Assembly: GCA_036245805.1 (NCBI GenBank)
Contig: BTRK01000004.1
Span: 37,970,907-38,034,906 of the forward strand
DNA length: 64,000 nt
Direction of reading: 5' to 3'
DNA from: Pristionchus mayeri
Lineage: Eukaryota > Nematoda > Chromadorea > Rhabditida > Neodiplogasteridae
The stretch's first letter is position 1, and the number at the start of each line of letters is the position of its first letter. A program made the translations under genes and the position numbers. Below the pieces are notes generated by a model. It was given only the letters and a program-made list of their open reading frames with translations. It searched no databases and was not told the origin of the DNA. Of this stretch, positions 46,840-59,418 are shown piece by piece.

Positions 46840-46985
46840 TGCGAAACGGTTCAAATTGCGCCGCTAACGATCGTATTTTTCTGCCGATTATCGCACATTG
46901 AAATCTGAACGCCCCTAATTCGTTGTGACTACAGAGAAGGAACGCGATGGTTATCCGTGGAACGGTTTGAACCACGTGCATGTGA
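46840..46985. repeat. Short dispersed inverted-repeat element, copy 2
   Basis: Partner of 44290-44440, with GAAACGGTTCAAATTGCGCC at the left and GGAACGGTTTGAACCACGTG at the right. Confidence 0.6.
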
Positions 46986-47294
46986 AAATGAACGCGAAAA
47001 AGGGACCAAGCATGTATCTACTATGCTCTTTATCGATTCACATACTTTTTTCGAACCTGAATTTGTAGGCCGATGCCACATTCATTTGTGAAAACGTATT
47101 GATCGTTGACTAATTTTTTTATTGAGTTTTTGGCTAATATGACCAAGGCAACATTGAAAACCGGCGCCTCTTTTTCTTTTCGAATTCGCGGTGAAGCACA
47201 ACATTCCTGGAGCTTAAATTTCTCAATCAGTGTGGCGGTGTGAGAAACACCAGGCAATTAGAGATGATACCAGAAAATATGACTCGTCACAAAG

Positions 47295-48199
47295 TAGGGA
47301 CAATCATCTGCAAATTAAAAAGCTTAAAACCGGGAAAAGGTTGTGCACGGAGCGATGTTTCCCAAGCACCGCGAATTTAAATCTATGAAGAAATCTTTTT
47401 AAAAAATCAGTTACCGAATTCTAGGGGATGCCGTTCTCCAATTTTTACAGCGAATAAAGAGTTATTCATGAGAAAAATATATTTAAAAAATAGGAAAAAA
47501 ATATGTCAGCGAAAAAATTCTGTAGGCACTTGTATTTCGCCACATTCAGTTTAAATTAGCTAGAAATCGTTTCAGGGGGTGCCGCCCTCCAAATCTGAGT
47601 TGGAATACTCTACGTACAAGATTAGTTTATTCAACAAAAAATTAGCAAAATTTATGTCAGCGAAACATTGCAATACAAGCTTGAACTTTTAGAAGATGAT
47701 GGACGCCGCAGCTAATATTTAAGCGATATTTATGTTTTCTTTCATTTTATACGATTGAATATCACCCGATTGAACATACTATGTATTCAAAAGGTATATT
47801 AATAATTTACTTAAATTTAGCACACAGAGATGCACGAAGCTACAGTATACCATTATTAATCGAGCTCTATGATTAGAAGCACATACGTCCCAGAATATAA
47901 AACATGATCAATTATTTACCAAATTTAACAGTTCTATGTAATGCAATAAAAGAAAACATGATATATTCAATGTAAAATTTCGAAATATTGTCCCGCTGAA
48001 CTGACATGACCCAGCAAACCTCTGGAGAGCTTGCACTACACCACGATGGGCGGAGCTTAGAGAAATAGGCGCATACTCATTGAAAATGAAATATATTATA
48101 ATTCTAGTGACGCTATTCTCTTTCCGCACCATCGATAACCCCGTCCCATATAATAAAAGAATTTTAGAAAAATTTTGAAATTTTGAGTGGATGACCCTA
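47295..48199. mobile_element. Non-autonomous DNA element with 9-bp target duplication, copy B
   Basis: 905 bp, inverted relative to copy A at 10944-11820 and similar over its whole length (for example TAAGCTCCGCCCAT-type blocks and AAATTTTGAGTGGA at one end). Begins TAGGGACAATC and ends GACCCTA. The 9-bp GTCACAAAG is duplicated exactly at 47286-47294 and 48200-48208. Confidence 0.9.
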
Positions 48200-48343
48200 G
48201 TCACAAAGACGCATCAGAACCGTCCGAGAACGTGCCAGTGACGCGTGCGAGATGTAAGACGCGTAAGGCACATTTGACGCGTGAGAAGCGTAAAGCATGT
48301 GAGGCTCGTCATGAGCGCCTTTCTTCCGCTTCCGAGATTGCAG

Positions 48344-51300
48344 GTGCTGGAAATCTGGACTGATCCCGAGCCCGAGACGACGCTGACCTACGCGGACGAA
48401 CCCGTGATATTCAAGCCCAGCTGCGACTGGAGGATGAGCCGGACACGGTGGGTTACCGTAGATTGATTACTGTAGTTTGTGTTACCATAGACGGAATTAT
48501 TGTAGAAAGGATTGCTGTTTACGAAATTACATGGATTATTGTAGTTTGAGTTATTGTAGTTCGGCATACAGCAATTACCGTAGTCTGGGTATCAAAGGCC
48601 TGTTTTCAGACTCCTTCTCTCAAAGCTCTCCCGCGACGAGTACTACCGTATCTTCCCACGACGCGGTCCATCGCCACCGCGGACGACTGCGCGCGTCGCC
48701 GAGCGACGTGATCCGCCCGCCGAGCGTCCCTCGGCCGAGCCCTCGCGGCCGGCGACGCCGCAGCCCGCGCCGCGTCGCTACTCGACGCGCACGCGGCCTC
48801 AGCTTCCACCACAGCCGCGACGCGCCAGCGCGTGGACGCGGCCGGCCGCGTGCCGCCCGCCCGCGTCGGTAGCTCGGCTGCCTCCCGCTGTCCAGGCGCG
48901 AATCCAGGTGGGCGATTGATTAGCGGTGACGTCATCTTAGATATATTGCAGACCATCTGGAGAAGACAGCGACCTGGAATCAGCTGCGGAGAGATGCACA
49001 GAAAGACCAAGTATTTGATCTTTGACCTTTAGAAAATTTTCGGATTTCTTCCTATCTCTATCACACATGCTCTCTCGTATGGTAGGTATGCGAGTTTTGG
49101 GATGGCAAAAACCAATTGTATTAGTTTCACTGAAATAATTTTCTTATTTTCTTCGGGAAATTCACATGCAGATCTGCTCAAACTATTATTTTCCCGCATT
49201 GAACTATTCAAAATTAATTCAAGTTCGATCAATTGCAGACAGATCATGATCAACTTGCCTCTGCGACTGCGCTCAGCGCTCGGACGATCACGGCAGACGA
49301 CCTCGACGATGAGGAATACCACGAAGATGACGTCACTGGAGAAAGTGACGTCATCTATGAAGATGAAGTCAGCGACGAAGGCGACGTCCATCCGAAGGTT
49401 GACGTTCACGACGACCCCGATGCCGAAGCAGACGGCGCCGCCCCAGTTGGACTGCAAGGTGAGGAGGGGAAAGATCAAATATAGCCTAATGCCGCTACCG
49501 CAAATTCGAACTGAAAACGAGAAGACTGTGGCGAACAATTTGAGATAACCGAGAGAAACTATGCTCTTTCTTCTAACGGCAACGCCAGTGGTGCTGTGAA
49601 TTGATTTCTGAGAATGGTTTCTGAAGGTCTGTTATTTGAAAAAAATAGAGCATATTGCACTTTTCACTTTTTGTTGAAGCGAATTGAATAGGTTTCATAA
49701 TTATTACGTGAAGATAATGGTTTTGAAATTTCACCAATTGCTTGTCTTTGGGGACGTTCAAATAAATAAAAAATCGAATCCATCTGATCTGTGATTTTGA
49801 TGTCTCCAGCTAACACCGCAATGCAATTTTTTTAAATCTTTGATCTCTACTCTCTTCAGCTGCCGCACTTCCTCACTCGTCTCGAGCCTGCACTGCAGGA
49901 GAAGCTGCGGAGGGTGTGGGCAGGGTACAGGGAGGGAGAGGATTGCACTGAGGTGAGGAACTGGAATTGCACCTATGCTTGTAACACTGTGTAGTAGGGC
50001 GGCAAGAACGGATCACGGGTTGACCTTTTGACCCTCTAAAACGGGTCAGATACGGGTCGGTCAGACCCGTCGGATACGGGTCAGACACGGGTCAAGGGTG
50101 AGAGCGAGAAAGGAAGAGCAAGAGCGAGAGAGTGCGGAAAATGGAGAGAGCGCCGAGAGACGAGTGTCTCGGCGCTCTCTCCCTTTACCGCACTCTCTCG
50201 CTCTTGCTCTTCCTTTCGAGAGGGAGTGAGAGCCGCTTCTAACCCGAAATTACGGGTCAGAAACGGGTCAGGGTCATAAAATCGGGTGACCCGGCGGAAT
50301 GGTGAATAGCGCGGGTCACCCGTGACCCGTTCTTGCCGCCCTACTGTGTAGTCACATGCTGGAAAAATGCTGAGGACTTCATTTGATTTTTTATTCTTCT
50401 TTGGGCGATGTCGGGGAAAAGTGTGGGGAAGGTACAGAGGGGCAGAAGGAGAAGCATTGCAGTGAGGTGAGTGATAAATCATGGTAGAAGTTGGGAAGGA
50501 ATAACTATGCTGGCTTTGTTATGGGCGATTATGGACTCTGTAAGGCTACTGAATGCATGCAGAATATGGAAGAAACCATGAAAAGGGGAGGAGGATGATT
50601 GTAATTTCAATTTTGAATGCATATTCCTCAATAGAGATTTGAAAAGAGTGTCATTAGCACCCGATTTCAGTTATTTCCCTGTTTCCGCTCTTCTTTGTCT
50701 CACAATTCACCTTCCCTCCCCTTTCTTTCGTTACCTGCTAGCCTCGGCCTGACACGCGCGCGTATTGATACAATAACGGCCTAATGAGGTACTTCTCCCT
50801 CCTCTCCCTCACCTCCTTCCCTCCCGTCTCCAATTACTCGCTACCTATCTCTCTTCCGGCTCTCACCCTCTCTACGTTATCCTTCTTTCTCTCTCACGAA
50901 ATAGTGTGTGAAACGGAGAGGGAGAGCTAACGAGTCGCACTGAACGGAAATTAGAGAGCGCGCGGTATATTCACACCTGCCCCGGCGCTCTCCTCCTTTT
51001 GAGTGGTATCTAGCCAGCCAGGGAAGGAGAGAGATCAAGGGAAAGCGAGAGAGGGCGAGAGAAAGAGGGGAAACGTGGATGGTCGGCACTGACTAGCGGC
51101 TGCTGGTGCAAATTAGGAAGCGGAAGGTGCGGTAAAGGACTCTCGCACTTGGGCGAAAGTAGTAGGTAGCAGCATAGGGAGCACTGGCAATAAGTGGGAT
51201 GGCAAGCAGTGCTAGAGAAACGATACTACGGTATCTTCATTCGAGCAATGGTCTGACTGTCTCCATTCCACGAACTCTCTCGCTCGCTCTGACCGACGAG

Positions 51301-51670
51301 ATAGCATCCGGAATGAAGAGAGTCACGATTTCTCCTTCATTCTCTACTCACTCTAACCATTGAATTGTTCGATCGTTTCAACGATACGTTAGGCCACTAG
51401 AGTCCACAACAACATATCAATGATTATGTTTCATAGAAAAAGAAAAAAAATGAACTTCGCAAGAGATCAAGGAGGCTAAAGAGAGAATGGTCAAAATATG
51501 CGAAGAATCAGGACGAAAAAAGATAAATTCCTCCATTCCAGCGCGTTCAACAGCAGCTCTCGATCCTCAAAGCGAACGACATCTCAGTCGAGTCCTTCCG
51601 CATGCCCTTCCCTTCCCTCTACGACGACGACGATCTCACGCCACGGAAGCGGTCGAGTCGACGCGCATGA
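48344..51670 (+). CDS. Tentative multi-exon gene, unknown product
   Basis: A chain of exon-like segments joins in phase: 48344-48447 (VLEIWTDPEPETTLTYADEP), 48610-48907 (LLLSKLSRDEYYRIFPRRGP, then Pro/Arg/Ala-rich), 48952-49010, 49239-49458, 49860-49952 (LPHFLTRLEPALQEKLRRVW then AGYREGEDCTE), 51466-51489 and 51542-51670 (RVQQQLSILKANDISVESFR, ends DDDDLTPRKRSSRRA stop). The LPHFL...CTEIKE part faintly recalls nematode SXP/RAL-2 (DUF148) proteins. One conflict exists: exon 49239-49458 reads more naturally as a very acidic frame (DDLDDEEYHEDD), which does not connect to LPHFL. The GC-rich second exon differs in composition from all its neighbours. The gene is probably real but the model is not reliable. 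Confidence 0.38.
48448..48609. repeat. Degenerate TTACTGTAG repeats in an intron
   Basis: GATTACTGTAGTTTG, TTACCATAGACG, ATTATTGTAGAAAG, GATTATTGTAGTTTGAG, TTATTGTAGTTCGG and ATTACCGTAGTCTGG follow each other at roughly 20-30-base spacing. Minisatellite-like decay; related TACCGTA repeats recur near 62190-62310. Confidence 0.55.
49995..50343. repeat. 349-bp palindromic MITE with 8-bp target duplication
   Basis: TAGGGCGGCAAGAACGG at the left and its complement at the right. The 8-bp CTGTGTAG is duplicated at 49987-49994 and 50344-50351. The interior holds repeated ACGGGTCA/TGACCCGT words and a central GAGCGAGAGAGTGCGG hairpin. hAT-like by target duplication length. It separates two similar exon-like segments. 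Confidence 0.88.
51255..51324. repeat. CTCTCTCG hairpin repeat, representative copy
   Basis: Outer arms GACTGTCTCCATTCC and GGAATGAAGAGAGTC, inner arms CTCTCTCG and CGACGAGATAGCA, loop around CTCGCTCTGAC. One of the clearest members of the dispersed family. Confidence 0.75.
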
Positions 51671-52081
51671 CGCGTGACTCGTACGCGTACACGCTTTCCC
51701 GAATCGTCTTTCACACACCCATCTCTCAACGCCCTGCGGGAATCCTAACTGTGCCTACGTGTTCGCTATTTATTGACCCCGATCGGGATCCCGTAGTCCC
51801 TGAATCAGGGGCTTGATACTACGATATTAGAGCACCTGCTGCTCGCTTGACCACATCACTGTACAGAAATTGTCCCGTGCTCTCTCTATTTTGCACGCTC
51901 TCTCGTCGTTCTCTAGCCTGTCTGCGCCCTCTCGAAGCGACCTGTTCTCTCGTCGGTTCGCTTCCCTGTATGAAATGTCCATTATTGTCCATATACAGAT
52001 GCAATAAAATCGCTGGCCTCTCTTTTTTGGCAGGGAACAGCACGTATTGTTGTACATCGATTGCAGGGAGAGATGGTGATT

Positions 52082-52150
52082 GACTATCTTCATTTTGCGT
52101 GCTCTCTCACCCTGTCTCACCGACGATAGAGCATGCGAAATGATGTGAGT
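52082..52150. repeat. CTCTCTCG hairpin repeat copy
   Basis: GACTATCTTCATTTTGCGTG with GCTCTCTC on the left; ATAGAGCATGCGAAATGATG then TGAGT on the right. Same layout as 51255-51324. Confidence 0.75.
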
Positions 52151-54817
52151 TAGAGAGAAGAAGCTCTGCTATCTCGCCGGTCTGAGAAAGATTACTTCTT
52201 GGACTAGTGACAAACATTTGCCCCATTCAGTCTGACTCAGAAGGAAACTAGATATTTTTTTTGAGAATCTGCGTCACTGAGTAAGCAAAGAGACTAATCG
52301 ACTTTAGATAGCGTCGAAGCATGAGAAGTTGTTGTTATTTCGAGATCGAAATTGCGCATTTTAATGATGTGAACGCAACCCACCATGTCTTTAAGATTAC
52401 GTGAAACACAATTCAGCCATACGCTCCCAATCTCCGATCGCCACTCAAGCGAACTTCACAAATAATTTATTTTCAGCAATCCTTCCCTTGAACACCCATT
52501 AAATGGTGAGACAAATCTTTGGAAAATACAATCCTCGCCAATCTCACTCTCTACCGTGATATTCACTCACACCTTCTCAATTCCATGCACTACCTCTTGT
52601 GGTCTAACATGCAAAAGAGAGCACATGAACTGAACACTGATAGAGAAGCTAGAAGAGATCTTTCCCGGGAGAGTGCGCACGATCAATGGGCCTGTATTCA
52701 ATAGGAAAGACTCATTGCTTGCTGCGAGTTTCACATTCCCTTTGAATCTTCGCATAAGATATGTTTCTCCTGTACTTCGATATTCGACTGAACTCTGCAC
52801 TTAGATAGTCTTCGCGCTCCATGAATCCAAAAATAAAGCTGAGTTCATCATTGTTTCCAGTCGAATCATATCAAAATACGTTATTCAACAAACCTGAGAG
52901 CTCGTTTGTTTCGTACTGCGGGTCTATTTTACGCTCAATTTGAATTCTTCAGTTCGAGAGAACCAGGGATGACTATCCTGCCATCAATCACGGATCAATC
53001 CGCTCTTCGTTCTAGATAATCCGATAGTCTGCGAGTCGAAAGAGCGAACGTTGAGTTTTTTTGCATTGGTTTATCCATCCATTGAGTTACCATCGAAACA
53101 AAATTTCACCATGAATAACGATGTATGGAATGAATCACGACACGGGAAGATAATGACGGCAGACTTTCTCAATTTCGAGTGTTATTTCGTGTGGTATCCG
53201 CCATCACTAATGATGTCTGTCAATAATCAGAAATCCTCGTGAATAACATTCCTATTTTAGTGCCACACGTGGCATGGCAGCATCCTGACCATGAAACGTC
53301 AAACACATTCAATTCCTAATCCTGTAACGCATATATATTATTGAATAAAGTGAGTGAGTAGGAAAATCGAAAGTTTAAATCATGATCCCTGTTTTCAGGA
53401 AAGGTGGCATCAAAAGGGCGTTATTCTGAAATTGTCTACATCTTGAACGTCAGGCAAATTCATTTCAACTTCAGCCCATTTCCGTTCACGCCCCTTCAGC
53501 GAAATGAAGCTTCAGAAAGAGTAAAGAAATCGACGAGAGCGCGAGCCCTACTCGGTCACTATACATCACACTCTTTGAACAGTCAGGGGCGTAATCCGAA
53601 ACCAGTGAGCGCCCATCTGGTCAATCACTTCTCGTTCCGCACTATAAAGGAAGAGAATCGGATCATGCTCTCTCAATTTCCCATAGTCTCTCGCCATCTC
53701 TGACTGTCTGGCGAAGAGAGAACTCTCTCGTGTTCCCATGCTCTCTCTTCTTCTCTAGCCTATGATTGGACAATGAAGAGAGATCCCGTTCCCTCCACAC
53801 TGGAGAGGACAGGGAACGAAGCACTCTCTTCAATCGTCAGGATCTCTCGCCTTTTAAGGGGAACGATAAATTGGGTGAACTGAAGACAGCCAAGCTGATT
53901 TCAGTCTTTGTTCAGGTCCCAGTACTCATCAATCTGACTTTGAGAAACGAGTAGGAAGCCTTTATCTTTGACGTAGTATATAATTTCCGACTGATCTTTG
54001 AAATGAATTCCGGGGATGTATGTGGATTCCTGCTACGCGAAAGGCCGATTGAAACCCTTCCACTTCCTTCTTGAGTCAGTTTCTAGGAAGGCTAGGCACG
54101 CGTTGTATTCACGGATTCGTTTGATTCCTTCAACATGAGTTTTTGAATATTGACTCGTGTTCAGAGTGATGAATAACAGCCTCAACAAAGAATGAAGTCA
54201 GCTCGACTGTTGCAGATTACTCAATATTTCTCTGAGAAGTTGCCATAGGGTTCTTTCATCATTTTGTACAGCCGATCTATGTGATACGCAGCACGTGAGA
54301 ACCAGCATCGTCATCTCTGACGATGCTTTCATGGCTTCCCTTCGGCATGCTATCCCTCCAAAATAAGCGGAACGGTCACAGCTTGCTGGAACACTTCTAT
54401 TTATAAGTTAGAGTCCCTTCAACTCTATATTTTGAAGATTTTACGGTTGTTAGGGAACATTTTCTTAGTTAGAGCACGATCTTCTTCAATGCAGTGTTGG
54501 GAATCCCCCTCTCTCTGTCAACCCTCTGATCAATGCGCCTGCGTGTCCAGTACAGATTATTGAAGAGGAACGAGGGTGATACAGAGATTTATAGAATGGT
54601 ATTCTCTCTTTCACACTCGACTCTACGTGATTTGTGCTGAGTATCAGAATATTCTGGAATCCGAAAATAAAGTCACATCACGGTCAAAAAGCTGCAATTC
54701 GCCTCTACGAATCCCCCTTTCACCCTCCTGATCAATGCAATGCGCGTTGTGTCCAGTACGGGGCAGATTATTGAGGAGGAGAGGGGGGGGGGAGATAGAG
54801 CCCAGAGATGGGCGATG

Positions 54818-54897
54818 GTCTGACGCTCCTCATTTTGCACACTATTTCGCATGTTAGAGAAAGCGAGAGAGAGCATGCAAATTGGAGAGAGCCAGAC
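54818..54897. repeat. CTCTCTCG hairpin repeat copy
   Basis: GTCTGACGCTCCTCATTTTG on the left and AGAGAGCATGCAAATTGGAG, AGAGCCAGAC on the right. Confidence 0.75.
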
Positions 54898-55707
54898 ACA
54901 GAGATGGGCGATCGAAAGGGAGGAGGAAAACACGATGGATGGCGATGGAATGAATACACTCCGACGGCCAGTCGGCTGATCCGATTGTACAGTAATCCGC
55001 CGTCTCTTCGACTGTTCAGAGGGAGAATGGGCGAGAGACGATGCTATTTCGAAGCTTCATGCAAATTTTCCCCCTTGAGGCAAGACAAGACAGAAGAGTT
55101 TCGATTCAGAATTAACATCCAGAAATGTAAGAAGAGTATGATTGCACAGTAATCGTTTCCTCAACTGTTCAAGTTGCGAGTTTTTCTGATTTTGAGAGTC
55201 TTCGAGGAGCTTTGAGCAGGCATCATCCCAGTTTCTCTATCTTCGCTAATTGTACGGAAGAAGAGTTTCCGACTTTCGTCCAGTTTTGAAGCAGATTTGA
55301 TATTTTTCCAGGTAACTTCCATGCCGAATCCATGTCTTCTCTGAGGCACAAGAGTCTCTGACTTCAGTCATTCCTAGGCAACCCAGACCAATAATTGCAC
55401 TACAGCTCCTGGCCCATTTACCGCGCGCGCGCAGGTGTACTACTGAAAGGGGCTCGTTAATAACTGAGAAGTCGTCCTTCCTCTCTAAAAGGGTCTAACT
55501 GGGTCTTCTCTATTCCATTCACCCAGCACCTGTACTAATCGTCGGAGTCGGTCGTCCTAGCAAGGCGAGGAGGGTAGGAAGAGGCCGGACGGAGCTCTCC
55601 CCGCCCCGGCCAGGTGCTCTCTACGTGGCGCTGTCGCCTAGGCGGCCCCCATCGAGAGGGAGGAGAGGAGGGGATGGGCGGAGCCTCCTACTCGCCCCTC
55701 TCCTACC

Positions 55708-56363
55708 ATGCCCGGGGGCTTCAGTGAGTCAAGTGACGTCCGCACCGACCGGTCTCTTCTTTTCGTCCCCCTTCCAATCTCCGGATCTTCTCAATCTACG
55801 GCTTCGGGAGGCCTGATATGGCCAGCGAGGTAGGTCATGGGCCCCTCAACTACATTAGTCATGCCAATCGATATCAGCGCCCGGCTAGCGCTGATGTGGC
55901 ATGTGTTTGGGGGTGCGTATGACTATCAATAGATAAGCCTCGCCTTGTAGGGGGAGAGAACAAGAGGAGGGGGCAGGGAGATAGAGAGAAGGAGAGAGGG
56001 AGTGAAAGAGGCATTGATAGTGCGCTGGCGCTGTCTCATTCGCATAGTGTCGACACATAGTGCTTGCGAGCCCCCAGCGCCTCTTCTGATCCCGGTTCAA
56101 GCCGGTTCCAGCTTAGCCTGGTACTGGACCCGACTCTACGACCCAGGAACCCAGGATGGCCAGGTGCATCTTACCCAATCTGGTAATATCTCCCCCCCCC
56201 CCCCCCCCCCCCCGCCGTTTAATCCACCCCGACCGTCTCCCGATTATCCTCATCCCTCTTTCGGCGATACCCAGCAATTACAACCAGGTGCGTGAGCTGC
56301 TGCTCATCGGCGACGATTACCGAATAGCAGAAACCTTGATCGCCTTGGCTCCCTGGGATTACG
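55708..56363 (+). CDS. Tentative three-exon gene fragment, unknown
   Basis: Phase-consistent segments: 55708-55829 (starts MPGGFSESSDVRTDRSLLFV), 56112-56163 (SLAWYWTRLYDPGTQDGQ) and 56288-56363 (VRELLLIGDDYRIAETLIAL then APWDYG). All have canonical GT-AG borders (donors GTAGGT, GTGCAT, GTAGTC). The third segment looks like a real helical protein stretch. The second intron contains a run of 22 C at 56192-56213. No downstream exon was identified and I do not recognise a family. GC content is higher than in the rest of the window. Confidence 0.35.
56192..56213 (+). repeat. Poly-C run of 22
   Basis: The longest of several C or G runs (others: 5079-5089, 23321-23332, 39340-39349, 54783-54792, 62507-62518). 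The G-rich strand could form a quadruplex. Confidence 0.95.
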
Positions 56364-59300
56364 GTAGTCACACCACCCCGCCCTCATTGGCCGCTTCTTA
56401 GGAGCGCGACGGGGCGCCGGATTTCCGGTTCGCGCGTGCGCTCTCTTCACTTCGCGTGCTCTCTCGCCTACGCGGGAGAGTACGGTGAAATGAGCGGGTG
56501 TCTTAGAGGGAAGGAATCGCCTTGACGACCAGTAGCAGTTATGCATTATCGATACTCATGGGAAGGTGTAGAGGGAGAGAAAGAGGGAAAGGTGGGTATT
56601 ACTCCTCTTACTCGCTCGCTTTAGCCTGCCAGTCGTCTCTCACTCTAACGCCCCACTCGGCTCGAATTTCGCCCCGCTTCCCCAGGTACATATCTCCATT
56701 TTAGGTCTCCCTGCCCCTTTAGAGAATCGCCTAAGCCAATAAAGTCTTCACAAAGGGACGTGGAAAGGGCAATTCCCCCCGCAAAATCGATCGATTTGTA
56801 CAGATGCCGAAGCCGATTTCATCTTTTCATTCCCTCGCCCTCTCCTCCTCTTCCCTCCTCCCCTCTCCTCCTCCCAATCTGTGAATGTGTACAACACACC
56901 ATTGATGGCCCTTGCCTCTATAGAATGGCCCCATCTCGCCCTCCCCTCCCCCGCCCCGTTCCCTCCCTCACCCTTTATCAATCGTTCGCTTGATGGCTTG
57001 AGCGCAAAAGGACGAGAAGAGTGCAGGGACCCAAGCGTATGGTACCCGAAGTCCTCCCTACCGTAGTCCGATACCGTATTTACGTGCGTGCTTGACCTAC
57101 TTGATGGCTCTAGCACCATGCAAATTCGGCGTTGGCAGAGGTTGCGGGGCTTCTCGGAACGAATTATGAGATTCTCTTGCCCTTTAGAATCGCGTTGAAA
57201 AAATGAGTGAATAAGCCATTGTACTGATATCTCTATGAAGAGTTAGTAAGCCGTTGCTCTTCCATAGAATTCTATCTTTCAAACACTCAGAGATTCTGGC
57301 GTGAGTCATTCGCATTCTCACGGCTAAGCAATCGCTATGAATTGGCAGCTAGAGGAGCATCTGCGGATGAGCCGAACAAGCCATAAGGCCTGTCATCTCT
57401 TAGATCTACACTTGTATGAATGGTGCAAGTTGATCGTACACGGAGAAAAGAACAGGTGAGATGACGTGCTCTAGCAGTCTCGAGCAAGAGATGTGTTTCA
57501 CAATCAAAATTTGAGCGTTGTGGTACATATTTTCCGATCGCATCTAGATCGGTTTGTCTTTTAAAAATACATCATAAAAATTGAGTTCTGAATATTCCAT
57601 GAAATCTCGCATGAATACTGAGTCACGTGCGCCTTGATTTGAGTCACATCTCTGAGTCACTGCTAGGAATGACGAGAACAACTATTCAGACTCTTCCATC
57701 GTCATCGAGATACGAATATGTTTCACAATCATCATTTAGCTGATTTGAGACGCCTTCACTCATTGAGTCGTACGATACTCGTCAAAACTTCAAACAAAAA
57801 GAATCCTGAAGTCGGAAGACTGGTCTCCCTAGGACTCATTTTTCCACTTGTACATATGTGAACACTTAGGCTTTAAGCTTCAGGGTAAATCATCTCCGGC
57901 TTTGAAATCTACTATTTAGGTCAGTTAGGCAGCAGTTACTAATTAGTAATATGTAAAAGAAAATATTTGTCTGCGTCTCTCAAATCCCCATACTCTCGCT
58001 CCCAGTGACTTCGCTCCTCGTGATTTCAACATTTTCACACCGCTGTACCCCCGTCTGCCTCATCTCTTCTCACGTGGTTTCGTCACCTGAACTAGCAATA
58101 ATCTGCATCGGAGGAATGATCTGACTCTCTCCTATTACCATGCTCTCTCGTTTTCTCTAACTTGCTCCTTCATTGACTCTCGCGTTTTCTGATGAGCTAG
58201 AGAGCACAACGAGTCGAAAGAGGCAGGCAGTTAATCTCCCTGTAGCCTCGACGCTCTCTTCCTTTCGTGTGCTCTCTCGTCAGGCAGGTATAACGAGAAG
58301 TATGCGAAATGAGAAGAACATAAAGGGTCGAAAGAGACAGACAGTTACTCCCCTGTCCCCATCCTTATCGACTCCTTCCGAGTCTCGTATGGGATCTTGC
58401 CGCGGATTACAGGGACTCAGCACTACTCACACATGGTTCCCCCTAGTGATGGCAATTGGTTTCTCCCTCCTCGTTTCACATGCTCCCTTGATATGTTTTA
58501 TAGGTGAGAGAGCACTTGCCAATTTGTTCACAATTTCCCACCAGCGTAAGGTTTGACCAGTTATTGCACACCTATCTCTACTGCCATCATGATCACTCTA
58601 ACGAGTGAGAGATCGTAATATGGAGTGATACATAACTCTCGAGAACGCGCTCTTATCAGCCCCTTCCGAGTCTCGTAAGGGACAAGGGCGTGATACAATC
58701 GCCTGTTGCACGCGTGCCTCTTTTCTGCAAGGACCAGAGCCGTTGACCTACCAAGTACTGACCAAGACTACGGTAATCTGATCTTATTGACCTACCGAGA
58801 TCTCTGAGGTAGCGTAAATTACGGGTGTCGTAATTGCGCAGGTGAGTCCAATCAGCGAAGTGCTGCGTCTATCTGTTTCTCTCTACGCATTTACACACTC
58901 TTCCCAGGTCAGACAGAGCGAGAGAGCACGTGAAATTGAGACAATCAAAGATGCACTCGCACCTCTCGATTCTGCACGCTCTCTCGTCAGTTGTCGAGAG
59001 CGTGCGAGAAGAGGGGTGTGTCCTTGCAAGAGTGCAGCTTACGGTAGTTCACGCGCTCGTATGACCTACCTTCGCTAGCTAATTTCAACCTCCTTCCCTC
59101 TGGCACAAGTCGCCTCTTCTGTCTCGCTCTCTCTGTCTCTGGTTGCCCCTGACTCCCTTTCTTCGTCTCTTGCTCGCCCCTCTACTCCCGCTGGCAAACG
59201 AGGGGAGAAAGGAAGACTGAGAGGGGAAGAAGGGATGAGAGGTGGACTAAAGCTGCCAGAGTGAGCTATAGTGCACGGTTGCTCCAGGCGACTCATCCCC

Positions 59301-59418
59301 GAGTCGGAATGGGACAGAGGGAAATGGGTTGGGAGCTATACGATTTTGGCAAAGGGAAATGGTGAAATGAGAGGGGGCAACTGTGAAAGTGTGTGATAAT
59401 TTGCTGTATTTGATTTTA
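56364..59418. other. Gene-poor region with hairpin repeats
   Basis: Hairpin copies at about 56438-56495, 58115-58170, 58251-58318, 58895-58945 and 58965-59015, plus TACCGTA/TACGGTA words near 57060 and 58770-58820. No supported exon chain. Confidence 0.45.

Larger units (their letters stand above)
51671..55707. other. Gene-poor region with hairpin repeats
   Basis: Holds hairpin copies at about 51875-51930, 52082-52150, 53660-53790 and 54818-54897, and a run of 10 G at 54783-54792. No exon chain found. Short ORFs are mostly imposed by CTCT/GAGA composition. Confidence 0.45.

Noticed and set aside
48606..49010. Ala/Arg-rich reverse ORF of 134 codons
   Set aside because: Antisense of a GC-rich segment; high GC alone keeps it open, and forward splice signals fit better.
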